Source of the DNA: Chloranthus sessilifolius
Taxonomy: Eukaryota > Streptophyta > Magnoliopsida > Chloranthales > Chloranthaceae
Direction of reading: 5' to 3'
Assembly: GCA_021018995.1 (NCBI GenBank)
Contig: CM037587.1
Span: forward strand, 60,424,104 to 60,488,103
Length of the DNA: 64,000 bases
Below are positions 33,464-44,947 of the stretch, one piece after another (the first letter of the stretch is position 1; each line of letters opens with the position of its first letter). A program made the translations under genes and the position numbers. Below the pieces are notes generated by a model. That model ran no database searches. It was not told the origin of the DNA and was given only the letters and a program-made list of their open reading frames with translations.

Positions 33464-34970
33464 TCAGCAGATTAGGCTAGCTGGGTGGATTGGGGTAGGA
33501 ATGATCGAAGGTATAATATGTGAGGTGAGTTGAGGGTTCGATTGAGTCTTGTCAAATAACGGGTTGTAGAAGGTTATTTGGTTTGCATGGTGTTGGGATG
33601 TCGGTTTTGATTCTGTTAAGGTATGAATGTTAGTTTTGGTTAGGGTATAGAGGTTGGTTTTGGTTAGGGTATAGATATTGGTCTTGGTTGGGGTATAGAT
33701 GTTGGTCTTGGTGTTCATTGGCATATTGATTTTGGTTGTGGTTGTTCTTGTTATATCGGCGAAGGTCTATTTGATTTTGTCCTTGGTTTGTGTTGATTTG
33801 TTCAAAGCCTAGAGTTTTGTTTGGAGTCTTTGGTTTATAGTCGGAGGAGCGTCCTTTGGATGTTGGTATAGGGAGATCAAGGACTCCATCTTTCATGCGA
33901 CGCTGTATGCTCGAGGCACGTAGATAAAGGCTAGAGAAGTCAGGATAGTCGCTTAGGATAAGAGCACTCCGAAGAGGTTCTCGGGTATTATTGATCATGA
34001 TATCTATCGTGTTCTTTCTTTTATTTGATTCCCAATTTGGGCGGCAAACCTTCTCCAATGGTTAATGAAGGTCGCGAAGTCTTCCTTGTTTCCTTGTTTT
34101 GTGGCCTTCAAGTCAACGGGATTGATCTCTTCATGAGTCCTGTATTTTTATTGGTCTAGGAATCTGTCGGTCAAATCTTCGAATGTTTCAATTTTAGCTA
34201 AAGGTAGAGCGACAAACCAGTGGAGAGCTTCTCCTTCTAGAGATCTTTGGAAATAATGGATTAGGAGCCCATGGTTAGTACGAATTGGTCGATAGTCATT
34301 ACAAAATAGTGCCAAGTGATGATGTGGGTTTCCCGTATCGTCATATTTATTGAATTTTGGGGGTTTGAAACCGGCGGGTACGGTGAATAGGATGTCTCGG
34401 CAAAATCTGTCGAATCCGGAAGACTGTTTTGAGCATTCTCTCTTAGCTATGTAGTTGTCAATTATTTGAGGGAGGTCATCTATATTTATGGTAGTGTCTC
34501 TTTTTGGCGTCTTGGGAGAGGGTTGTCTTTGGCGATTGTTATCGAACGAGGTGTGAAAGTTATGTGTGTTATGTGACAGGGGAGTTGGGATATGCAGAGG
34601 AGTTGGCGATCTTTCTTCTCATTTGCCTCTTGGAGTGACTTGTCTTATGTCTATTAGTTTTGGGTCCACGACGGCTTTGTATAAACCAACTAGGGATTGT
34701 AGTAAGGCATCGACTTCTTCTCCTCCTTTTATTAGTTTATTGGCAGTGAGGTCCACGATTTGGCTGATGGTGTAGCTCTCTCCAATACCATCGTTGTGAT
34801 TATTATTTATAAGAGTAAAGGGGGATTGTTTGCCTTCACTAACCATATTTATCCGACTACGATGTTGAGCTATCTGTTGAGATGGCCTAACAATATACTC
34901 GAGATCATTATGGTAGCCCCACGAGGATGAGTCATTATCTTAAAGTTTAATTTTCTGATGCTTGACATTA
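33464..34970 (-). pseudogene. Tat-C gag, broken
   Basis: Gag of the same family as Tat-B. The N-terminal part near 34970-34619 includes a MSSIRKLNF start and the stretch YTISQIVDLTANKLIKGGEE. The capsid domain (about 34350-33870) is in broken frame; its end reads PLRSALILSDYPDFSSLYL, matching PLWSTLILSDYTDNSSLYL of Tat-B. The 33630-34058 ORF continues into an Asn/Gln-rich tail with repeats of DQYLYPNQNQ. No zinc knuckle is seen. Several frameshifts are present. Tat-C thus gives the downstream part missing from Tat-B. Confidence 0.8.
33618..33735 (-). repeat. 24-bp tandem repeat in Tat-C gag tail
   Basis: Four to five copies of a unit with TTAGGGTATAGAGGTTGGT or a close form on the plus strand. 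They encode the Asn/Gln/Tyr repeats of the gag tail. Confidence 0.8.
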
Positions 34971-35300
34971 AGCCGATAGCACAAGCACTCAATCTCAAAG
35001 GTTTTTTAGAACTAAGGGGATGAGATAACTCTACTTCGGGTTCCTAGTTTTCCTTTTCGAGTATGCAGATGTCTTCTCCCGGTAATCCTCACCTGATTAG
35101 GTCATATAGGAAGGTCTGAAGTGTAGGAAGTTCCCCGGATCGAATCCCTGAAGAGATGATCACATCGGGCCTTTCACAACAGAGGGGGTAGAATAGAATG
35201 GTTTCTAAGATGTCTAAATGCGTGTAAGTGTGTGTGGAAAGTGAGAAAAAAAATAAAATAAAAACCCTAATTAATTACAAATGGGGCAACCCTAGCAAAA
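34971..35300 (-). other. Tat-C leader
   Basis: Non-coding region between PBS and gag, homologous to the Tat-B leader. Confidence 0.6.
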
Positions 35301-35322
35301 GGAGTCCCACTGTGATCGCCAA
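35301..35322 (-). other. Primer binding site of Tat-C
   Basis: The minus strand reads TTGGCGATCACAGTGGG, two bases after the LTR end. It includes the complement of a tRNA CCA end; the tRNA species is not assigned. Confidence 0.65.
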
Positions 35323-36070
35323 CCTGTTGGTACGCGTTTTCGAGAACCCCTTCGGATCCCGAAAAATGATTCTAAGTCAGTCATTAGTGGACTCTATCTA
35401 CAAAGGTGGGTGAAAAATAATAAAAGTAATAAAGAAAGGGGTATTTTAAATGCACCTGTAGGAAAATTATTAGTTGCAACTGAATTTAGATATACTTATC
35501 GTGATCGCCATCAACAGATTTATCGATGCTGTAGAACGTCATTGATCGCGAGGATGGGGTGCGGGATAAGGGTCTATGCTAAACGTCGGCCTACCGACTT
35601 TAGTAGCCAAGGTTGCCTAGGGTTTTAACTAATTTGGGTTTTCTAATCCTAAGTGAGTCTAACCTAAATAGAGGGTTGTTGGCCCAGTACACTCAAGAGG
35701 ATTGGCCCCATTCCCTGGTACCCTCCGTTGGCTCCCTTGGGCTCAGGTTTGGGGGCTATGGCATTTTTGAAAATATGAGGGATTATGGACCTAATTGGCT
35801 CTAGGCTAGAAGTTTCGAATGAGGTGTCCTAGGAGTTGGATCTAAGGCTAGCATTTTCTTCCCTTCATACTGACTCAAGAATCGAAGCAAGTGGGCTAGC
35901 CCCACTATGCTTGACTGCTCTACGAGACTTCTAGAAGAGGGTTGCAGTTCTAGGAGATAGATACCTAGAGTGCAACTTTTCTCTATTTTAAAATCTCATA
36001 GCCAACCTCAAGTTTTCAGGAAGGAATAAACAAAGATTGAATGGTGTAGAGGATGGGAGGGCAAGGGCCC

Positions 36071-36078
36071 TATTTATA
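36071..36078 (-). promoter_or_regulatory. TATA box of the Tat-C 5' LTR
   Basis: TATAAATA on the minus strand, in the sequence GAGTACTATAAATAGGG, 11 bp downstream of the dyad array. Confidence 0.6.
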
Positions 36079-36088
36079 GTACTCGGCC

Positions 36089-36403
36089 AATTATACGCTG
36101 GAAGTCCAGTGTATTATGAATTATACGCTGTAGTTCCAGATTATAATCCAGGGGAGGTCGGTCAAGTGACAGGGAGGTAACCGTCTGACTAGCTCAGCTT
36201 GGGAAAGAACAGTCCTAGTCCAAGGCAGACTAATTATACGCAGAGGGTTCTGTGAATAATCAATTATACGCAGGAAGTCTTGCGTATAATTAGGAAGAGA
36301 GATCGCTTTTGCGAATAGTACCAATCCTAGTCCAAAGCGAACAAATTATACGTTGAACGTTCATTGTATAATCAATTATACGATGATATTTTAGCACATA
36401 ATT
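36089..36403. repeat. Array of 30-bp dyads in the Tat-C 5' LTR
   Basis: Six units in three abutting pairs: 36089-36118 with 36119-36148; 36232-36261 with 36262-36291; 36344-36373 with 36374-36403. The 36262 unit has perfect 11-bp arms AATTATACGCA / TGCGTATAATT. Confidence 0.9.
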
Positions 36404-36522
36404 CCCTGAGATATGGATTTTGAGGCATCTGGCTAAGGCTGTCTTTTCCAAAGCTCAGAGCAGGGTCAGTGGTTTATCGAACATTTTGTATACTCCAAGA
36501 GGTCAAAAATGGGGTATCTACA

Positions 36523-37100
36523 AGGGCCGTTGCTCAAGCAAACCACGTGATGTCCACATATAGATAACCACCTAACTTCTGTATCGTATCGTAAACCACC
36601 ATCCAACCCGATGAGGTTGCGCGCATAAAAATTAGTGTCCCCTTATATTCGAGATACTATCCTATCGTATTGTCCTTAAGACCCGTCTTGACTGTAAACA
36701 TTTTACCTTTATAGTAGCTCGTAAGGTATGACACGTGTCGAACTTAATTTCATATTTAGCTGACATTCATAACGTATTTTATCATATCCATATCTTATCA
36801 TATCCATATCTTATCATATTCATATCTTATCTTGTTTGTATTTTCTTATTATTTTCATACAACTTAAATTAGATTGAGTCATGGTGCGATAAGTTTCACT
36901 AAACCACATTTTCAAAGGGACAGGCTTTATACTAACTTGGATGTACTTTATATGGCAACCAATACTCTCATAGAGGTATTGCATTCATACATGAATGCAT
37001 ACATTCTGAATTCCACGTGGCCGTTAAAGGAACCCCACCATGACGAAGGCTTACAAGCCGTGTATCACATCTTATTCATTTTTAACCTATCATATGTATG
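36523..37100 (-). repeat. LTR H, continuation right of Tat-C
   Basis: The 5' part of the minus-strand LTR H resumes here. Its outer end is not identified, so the end coordinate is approximate. It contains three copies of a 17-bp unit ATCATATCCATATCTT at about 36779-36832. Confidence 0.45.
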
Positions 37101-37789
37101 TCATAACATATCATTTACATGATGTATGACAAATGATGAAGATGTAAACAAACATAATTTATTATATGTATCTTGAAAATAACATCGCATCATTTGAAAT
37201 TGAAATACTATTTCATTTATGAGTTGTATAGCTTATGAGATGGAGTGGACACAATGGAACATTGAAACTTTTCCATTCAATGATTAGATATTTCGAATCT
37301 ATGATCAATCTTAAGACACGCTTCTCAAAGCGAGGACAATTTAATCTCATCTAATAGATCATTTCAACCTGATGAATTTGAGCTGATCGTAATAATTCCA
37401 ATGAAATTCGGACTATGTTTGACTCGATTTCGTATAGATCGTCGTAAATATCGATGTAATTTAGATCAAGTTTCGATTACTCTAATCTTATAAATAAGAT
37501 TATCATAAGATAATGGTAGGGGTTTTCTTTGGTTTTGACTCTTGTTGGTCCTTTTACACCATTAATGAATCGTTCATCAATTCACAATCACAATCATCTC
37601 ATCGTACATCTAACGAGTCCACTAAGATTTAGAAAGTTGGTTAGGCCCATCCTCGAGATTGGTGCGTGATTTCTCAAAACGCGCGTTTGGTAACTTTGGG
37701 TATATGAGCTCATTAAGGATCCATAGACTAGATGAGACCACAAGGCTCATAAACTTTTGTGATGATTGGGGGTCTTGAATGACCCATGT
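37101..37789. other. Unassigned AT-rich DNA
   Basis: No gene or repeat recognised. Confidence 0.4.
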
Positions 37790-37952
37790 CACTATAAAAA
37801 ACAAGAGTATTACCAGCAACCAAAAAATGCCGCTATTAATAAAAAATTGCCGCTAATACCCTTATCGCTAATAGTCTTAATAGTTTTTTTTATTAATAAC
37901 GACAGTTTTTTGCTCCAAAAAATTGCCACTAATAGTCTTATTTTTTGTAGTG
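37790..37952. mobile_element. CACTA-type MITE 1
   Basis: 163 bp with inverted ends: CACTATAAAAAACAAGAGTA on the left and CACTACAAAAAATAAGACTA read inward from the right. It is flanked by TGT on both sides, a 3-bp target duplication as made by CACTA transposons. Internal sequence has AT-rich GCCGCTAATAG words. Confidence 0.9.
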
Positions 37953-40259
37953 TGTTGATGGACTAGACTTTACATGTATGCGTGATGGCCCAATCTTACC
38001 AAACAAGTCCTAAACTCAAAATTTACTAATAGCAACTCATGATCATGAATCTAACATTTTACAAATCGTGAAATCCGTGAAGATTTTTAATCTAAAATTC
38101 TTGTTGGACCTAAATCAGTGAAAAAGAAGTCTTTTTCATCTATTGAAAATTTTTCAGATATGAAAAACTTCACATGAAATGGCAGTCCTAAGATTGGGAT
38201 TCCATCAATAGTTAAACTAAATTTGAGGGGCATTTAAGAGCTTAAATACCTTGGTTATGCGATATCGGGTTGGGTAATCATATTGTGTTCTAGAAAATAT
38301 GGTGGGTTTTCATTCAAACCCCACGCTAGTTTGGTCTTTTTTAAGGTCATATAGGGGGTTAAAGTGAGCCCTTTTCTTAGTTTCCTATGGATTTCAAATT
38401 ATAGAATTCATGAATTGTCCACTTGACATAGTACACATGCTCACTTGAAAACACACAATTTTCATGTGACACCTAGGTCAAGGGTAAGTTTGACCCTCTT
38501 TCATCTTAGGTTTCGGGCCAAATTGGGCCCATGGTTTGTTCCAAAAAAAGAGTCAAAGTACGTCCTTTGACCAATGTGCACCTATTTACATATGGAGGAA
38601 ACAACAAAATTGATCTAAGTGTTAATACACAGATTTTTAAGGTATAAAAAAGAATTAAAATAATAATATGATGAGTGGTATGAGTCGTGTGGATGGATAG
38701 ACCGTCAAGAAGTATGTGGGGCTCACCCACTGATATGAATCTCAAAATGATTGGGATCATCGAGACCCAAGCGGTGAAATAGAGACCTTTAGGTCGAGTG
38801 TGCACAAAACCAAAATGAGGCATTAGCCCATACATTATCGGAGCTTTTTGTGGCGCTTGATTTATAATCCTTAGGATCTGTTTTGCTGACACACATGTTG
38901 TGTCATAATGAAGAGTATAGTACTCTTTAGTTTTCGATCGATGAGTTCAACCATAGGGTCAATCCTTTGACCATAACAGTCTTGTGAATCCACACAAAAA
39001 ATATAAGAACGAAAAAATATAATTTTCTTTAAATTTCTATTTATTTTAATATATAATCATCATAAATTCATTACATATAAGATGTAAAAGTATAGATTTA
39101 AATAGATAGGAGGACTTTTTCATGCAGGTTCAAGGTGATTTGAATCAAGGAGCTTCTGACCTTCTCGATTGGTCCTAGCTTTTGGCTATACTTACAATGA
39201 TGGGTGTTTCTTTTACGGTGTATGTGTGATAATGCGATACTCAGAGTGTTTGTGAGATGGCAGCGCCGTCCAAGGATGCGGCTTCGACAGATCCACACGG
39301 TGGTGAAAAGGATATGGGAGATTGCAGTTGAAAGGACTTAGTATAAAGCAGATTTGATAGCAGCAAAGACTAATTGGGTTGCTGATGTGGCCTTATTAGA
39401 GGGAGAAAGAAGAAGGTTGTGAAAGAACGCAACGTGGGGCTCGGGCTGCTCGAGTTTAAGAGGAGAGGTTGACGATGACTCGATTAGAAGTTGGCGAAAG
39501 ATTTAGAGGAAACTTCTTTTTCTCTTGAATGGGGCAATTAAATGGTGAGGGGGAACTCGATTGGGTATGTTGACATGTCAATAATGGCGAGAGTCTTAAT
39601 GGGCCCTAATTGCTTCTAATTTATAGGGTTTGTTTGGTGGCAATTGCTAGATTGAAGGGATTTTGTTAGATTGGTCGGGATAAAACGGTGATGCGCTTGT
39701 GTGCTTATTGTCATTCGAAGGAGCGTATCATGCGCTCCCTACAGATTTGGAGATTTTGGGCAGCTGGGTTACCATATAAAGAGTACAAATTGGAGATGAG
39801 TTCTTGGGAGCTTAGTTAATGTGTAAGGCATCATATTTAGGATGTGTAAGGTTTCAAGTTTGGATTTTAGGTCGGGTGCCTGGATGCATACACCCAATTA
39901 CAATGGGTCGGTCCAAGGCCATGTCACAAAAGTCAATGGTTTGACTTAGGTAAAACTAGTTGAATAATCGTTGACCTTCAACATTTTCAAAAATCAAGGA
40001 CGTAACAACATGAGATTTTGATATCAAACCTTCTCAATTTTCCAATCTAAATACCCCATAAATGGGATTGTTTTGAGGCACCCTCCTCCAACGAGACCCT
40101 ACTATTCACTGAGCAGATATGGGCAGTATCCAAGTTAGTGAATGATCAATGTTTAGTGAGTGTTTGTTGAAATGTTTGAGAGTGTTATTATTTATTTTGT
40201 TTCTGTTTTCTATTATAAATATAGCTATGAATTTTTTAATAGCGGCACCTAGCTATGAG
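37953..40259. other. Unassigned region
   Basis: No gene recognised. The part around 38660-38800 (GTGTGGATGGATAGACCGTC, then GTGGGGCTCACCCACTG) looks like a dispersed non-coding repeat. Short ORFs on both strands show no domain. Confidence 0.4.
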
Positions 40260-40425
40260 CAGTGGCGGAGCCACGTTATAACTTGGGTGGTCAATTGACC
40301 ACCTAACTTTAGTAAAAATCTATTATTAACCTTTAAATATTCTAATTTATATTAGTGGATGCGTATTCATCCAAAATTATATTGGCCAACCAAATTTATT
40401 TTAAAACTTAAAACAAAATTTTTAT

Positions 40426-40577
40426 CACTACAAAAATAAGGGGTTTCAGCGGCACTTGCTATTAATGCATTTTTTAGATGCGATAAGACTAATAGCAGTA
40501 GTTTTTGGTAGCGACAGTACTAATAGCAGCAGTTTTTTGTTAAAAAACTACCGCTAATAGTCTTATATTTTGTAGTG
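40426..40577. mobile_element. CACTA-type MITE 2, nested in the hAT element
   Basis: 152 bp, ends CACTACAAAAATAAGG and CACTACAAAATATAAGACTA read inward, flanked by TAT on both sides. It is the same family as the element at 37790-37952. Confidence 0.9.
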
Positions 40578-40685
40578 TATAGTGTTTATTTTCATAACAT
40601 ATACTTTCCTTTTGATTTTTTAAAAAGCTAAAATCTCTCCACTCAAGATTCTCTCTCATTCTCTCTAATCTCTATCTTATGACCA

Positions 40686-40687
<2 letters not shown>

Positions 40688-40723
<36 letters not shown>
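40688..40723. repeat. (CT)n microsatellite
   Basis: Pure CT tract, followed by a long CTCTCT-rich stretch to about 40900. Confidence 0.95.
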
Positions 40724-40724
<1 letters not shown>

Positions 40725-41759
40725 TTTGGATTCTCTCTTTCATTCTATCTCTCTCTCCTCTTGGGACTCGAGATTCTCTCTCTCATTCTCTCTAATCTCT
40801 ATCTTCGCAGACTCTCTCTCTTGGCCCACTTTCTCTCATTCTCTCTATCCCCGCACTCCGCGCACTCTCTCTCTCGGCCCACTTTCTCTCTCACTCTCTA
40901 ATTCGCTTGGCCGCTTCGGGAGGGTTTCAGATGTTGTTTGTCTCCAACTCGACGGTATCGTATGTAATCTAATTAGGGTTTCTCAAATTGTTAATTCCAA
41001 TCGCCTGCCTCTCTCCATATCTTGATCCCTTTGTTACTTGATAAATCTATGGTCACTAATTATTGAAATTTTGGTCTATAATGTGATTTGGATGTCTCTT
41101 ATAGTTACTTGATTCAATAATTTGACATTTTTAATTAACCTCGTTAATCTCATTTCTATGTGAAATTATTGGATGCAACTTCGATTTTTCATGTTTTCTT
41201 TTTTTTTTTTTTTAGTTTGAATAAAAAGAACAACATCTGGAAGTTGTGAAGCGTGTAATGTTACATGATTAGGTTAAATCATTGATTTTGCTTGAATACG
41301 CTATCAGATTTTTTGGCAACACAATGTTAGAAACTATATAGGTGTAGAATGTATATGGTCTAATTACATACTACCAGATTCTTTTAAATAGTATTATTAT
41401 TTTTCCCCTCATATGGATTTACCAATGCTTTTGTGAGTTTTACCAATGCCTTTTATGTCAACAATCGTGGGCCAAGCTGAATTATAGAAAAAAAATATTC
41501 TCGTTCTACGTCGTCGCTCTTTTCCTGCAAGACGCCCAAGGTAATTTTTTTTATTTTTTTATGATCATTATTAACTTCTTGTCTAATAATATGCTATGTT
41601 TTAAATTTATTTTTTTGAATCCTTATTAACTTAAAGTGTAATGATATGCGTCTAATGATATGCCACATTTTTTTTTTGGGTTTTCTATTGGGTATTACCC
41701 TATTAGGATTTTAAAGTGATTCAAGTTTTAATATTAGGTTAAGGATAGATCTAAACGAG

Positions 41760-42175
41760 CCCACATATTCTTTGAAAGCACCTACCTCAGAACCCCTTTA
41801 AAACCATTGATTGCATCAGAATATATGATGGAGATTGTGATTCACCGAAATCTTCCACAAAAAAAATCTTGAGATCACGTCGCATTTATCAAATGGTCAT
41901 TGTTTGATTCCATAATCTCATAGATCGCCAAAATATAGCCCTAAAATCACGTTTGAGAGTGATGTGTGCCATTGCACACAAAGGGCATTTTTTGGAGATC
42001 TGTGAGATGTGAAATAAAAAACGGATCGTCTGATAGGTGAGACATGATCTCAAGGTCCATTTTGTAGAAGATCGTGGTGAAACATGATCTCAATCATCAA
42101 ATTCGAAGGAATCAACAGTTTTTAAGGGGTTGCACGTGGGCGCTTTCATAGAACGCGCGGGTGCGAACAGAGCTA
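41760..42175. repeat. Dispersed repeat copy 1 (inside the hAT element)
   Basis: Resembles 58800-59240 at several aligned blocks, for example CCTAAAATCACGTTTGAGAG against CCTAAAAATCAAGTTTGATT, and the TGTAGAAGATC block. Non-coding; class unknown. Confidence 0.55.
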
Positions 42176-42313
42176 CCCTTAGATTAATGCTAAAACTCTA
42201 ATTAATTTAAAACCCTAATACTAAATATTTATTACTTTAATGTCAATTTAATTTTATCTAACCTTTTTTTTTATATTTATTTTTTAAATTTTCGTTAAGA
42301 CTCTAATCACTTA

Positions 42314-44727
42314 ATGGATTTGAACCCATGTAATTTTTTTTTATGTGTATTTCTTGAAACAGTTATGTTGTTAAAGTATTTCAAAAGAAAATCTGATCAA
42401 TCTATTTCTAGTCCCTCAGTCGTTGACTTTGTAAAAAAGCATAAACATGTAACAGAAATTAACTTCAACGAACTTCCACGTGATCCTGCATTACGAAAGC
42501 CGATTTCAAGTTATGATACGAATGATCAAGATAGTGTTAGAAGAGCATATTTACAAATGCGTCCTTGTCAGCCTCATGATTGCAGTTTTCCCTAAACACT
42601 AATTTCAGATACGCCATGTCGGTTCAATAAATAATGGTTTGACAAATATCATTGGTTAGAGTATAACGAATCGAAAAATGCAACAGTTTGTTTCTATTGT
42701 TATCTGTTTAAGCAAACTATTGAAAAACAAGGATATATTAACGTTTTTGAAGCTGATGGGTTTAAAAATTGGAAGAGATGAAAAACTTAAAATTCATAAA
42801 GGAAAAGTGAATAGCGCTCATAATAAATCCTATAGGATGGCACAAGATTTATTGAATCAAGAATAACATATTCAGACAGTGTTTGATAGACACAATGTTC
42901 AGATACGAATGGAATATAAAACTCGTTTGATTGCATCAATTAAAACTAATCATTTTCTTCTACGCCAAAGACTTGCTTTTCGTGGTCACGGCGAATCAGA
43001 TGAGTCGAATAATCAAAAAAAATTTCTTGAACTTTTGAAATTTCATGTTGATGGTAGGGAAAAAGTTAAAAAGGCAGCATTGAAAAATGCTCCTCATAAC
43101 CTTAAATTAACTTCACCTGATATTCAGAAAGATATTATTCATGCGTGTGTAAAGGAAACTACATTATTTATCATAAATGATCTTGGAGATTCATTATTTT
43201 CTATTTTAGTCGATGATTCTCATTATATATCCATCAAGGAGCAAATGGCTATTTGTCTATGTTACGTGGACAAAGATGGATGTATAATTGAACATTTTAT
43301 TAGAGTTTTACATGTTGAGAAAATTGATGCTAGATCACTCAAAAAAGTAATCGACAAATTATTTGCGACACTTGGATTGAATATATAAAGATTGTATGGT
43401 CAAGGCTATGATGGTGCCAATAATATGTCTAAAGAATTTAATGGCCTTAAAATATTTATCATGAATGAAAATGGATATACATTCTATGTTCATTGTTTTG
43501 AACATCAGCTTCAATTGACTCTAGTTGCTATTGTAAAAAAATATTACAAGATTGAATCACTTTTTAGTGTAGTTTCGAGCGTTGTGAATATCATTGGAGC
43601 TTCATGCAAACGTAGATATCTTCTTTTGAGAGAAGGAGAGTGCTAAATATTTGAAAGAACTAGAAAGCGGTAAGCTTTTAACTGGGAGAGTTCTAAATAA
43701 GGAGACTAGTCTTAATCGTCCTGGAGAAACACGTTGGAGCTCATATCATCGTACACTATCAAGCTTGGCTGGGATGTATTCTTCTGTCATTTAAGTACTT
43801 GATGACGTTGGTGGGGATGGCTCTGAATTTGAAACAAAAACTACAACTAATGTCATGGTAGATGTATTACAGTCATTTGAATTTGTATTTAACATGCATT
43901 TGATGAGAATAATATTGAGAATTACCAATCAATTGTCCATTGCGTTGCAACAGAAGGACCAAGATATTGTGAATGCGATGAATCTGGTTAGAATTTTAAA
44001 GGAAAGAATACAAGAAATGAGAGAAAATGGGTGGGATTCTTTTATGACTGAAGTAATCTCATTTTACATGAAACATAATATCATTGTTCTTAGAATGCAT
44101 AATAAGCAGGTAACTGAAGGGCATTCACATCGTAAAATTGAAGATATAACGAATCTACATCACTATCACATTGAAATATTTTATACAGTTATTGATATGC
44201 TACTTCTAAAGCTTAACAATCATTTCTATGAAAGAAATACTGAATTGCTTCTTTGTATGACATATTTGAACCCATGAAACTCGTTTTCAGCTTTTGACGA
44301 GGAAAAACTATTTTTCCTTGCTTGAAAATATCCAATAGATTTTTCTGCATTAGACATCTTAGATCTAGACAATCAGCTTAAGACATACATTCGTGATATG
44401 CATTCTTCTAACGAGTTTTTAGAAGTGAACGAGATTGATGGTCTTGCTAAGAAAATGGTCGAGACAAGAAGAAATAAAATATATCTACTAGTTTACTTGT
44501 TCATTACAGTGGCCTTAACCCTTCCTTTTGCAACTACCACTGTTGAAAGAGTATTTTCAGCTATGCATATTTTGAAGGGCAAGTTGCGCAATTCAATAGG
44601 AGATGAATTGCTAAATTCTTGTTTAATCACATATATTGAGAAAGAGGTTTCTAATAACATCGATGATGAAAAAATTATATATTACTTTCTGAATATGAAA
44701 ACTCGTTGTGGACAATTGTCATTGTAA
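42314..44727 (+). pseudogene. hAT transposase (DUF4371 / dimerisation type), broken
   Basis: Cut-and-paste transposase of the hAT superfamily, zinc-finger-MYM-like type common in plants. An N-terminal TTF-type zinc finger region at about 42540-42750 has RPCQPHDCSFP, then a WFDKYHWLEY block and VCFYCYLFK in another frame. DUF4371 region: 42879-43388 with LRQRLAFRGHGESDES, SILVDDSHYISIKEQM and GCIIEHFIRV, then 43392-43646 with GQGYDGANNMSKEFNGL. The C-terminal dimerisation domain is at 44398-44727 with LTLPFATTTVERVFSAM. Stops at 42595 and 42864 and several frameshifts break it. It lies inside the hAT ends at 40260 and 44939 and is the source protein of that element. Confidence 0.85.
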
Positions 44728-44806
44728 TTAACAATGATCTATGAAAGGTACCTTTTTTGTAAGTAGGTAATATATTTTGCTTTTGTTTATTAATGTATTT
44801 TTAACG

Positions 44807-44808
<2 letters not shown>

Positions 44809-44852
<44 letters not shown>
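44809..44852. repeat. (TA)n microsatellite
   Basis: TA tract near the right end of the hAT element. Confidence 0.95.
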
Positions 44853-44853
<1 letters not shown>

Positions 44854-44947
44854 CGCTTGCTTAGAAAAATAATTATATAATTTTTTAATATTAATTGATT
44901 AGATGATCACCCAATGAAGAAATCTTGGGTCCACCCCTACCTATGAG

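Larger units (their letters stand above)
35325..36522 (-). repeat. 5' LTR of Tat-C
   Basis: 1198 bp with TG...CA ends: the minus strand starts TGTAGATACCCCATTTTTG at 36522 and ends at the TGTTGG complement at 35325. It is paired with the LTR at 27542-28807. It contains a TATA box (36071-36078) and a 30-bp dyad array. Confidence 0.9.
40260..44939 (+). mobile_element. hAT transposon, 4.7 kb, decayed
   Basis: Left end CAGTGGCGGAGCCA, right end TAGGGGTGGACCCA read inward: imperfect terminal inverted repeats matching at 10 of 14 positions. GCTATGAG (40252-40259) and CCTATGAG (44940-44947) flank it, an 8-bp target duplication with one mismatch, as expected of hAT. It carries a broken hAT transposase on the plus strand. 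A CACTA-type MITE, a (CT)n tract and a (TA)n tract lie within it. Confidence 0.9.

Noticed and set aside
38506-38892. 128-codon minus-strand ORF
   Set aside because: No domain, and it overlaps a likely dispersed non-coding repeat; probably chance.
39098-39500. LINE or host gene fragment
   Set aside because: Some coding-like composition, but no motif held up on any frame.
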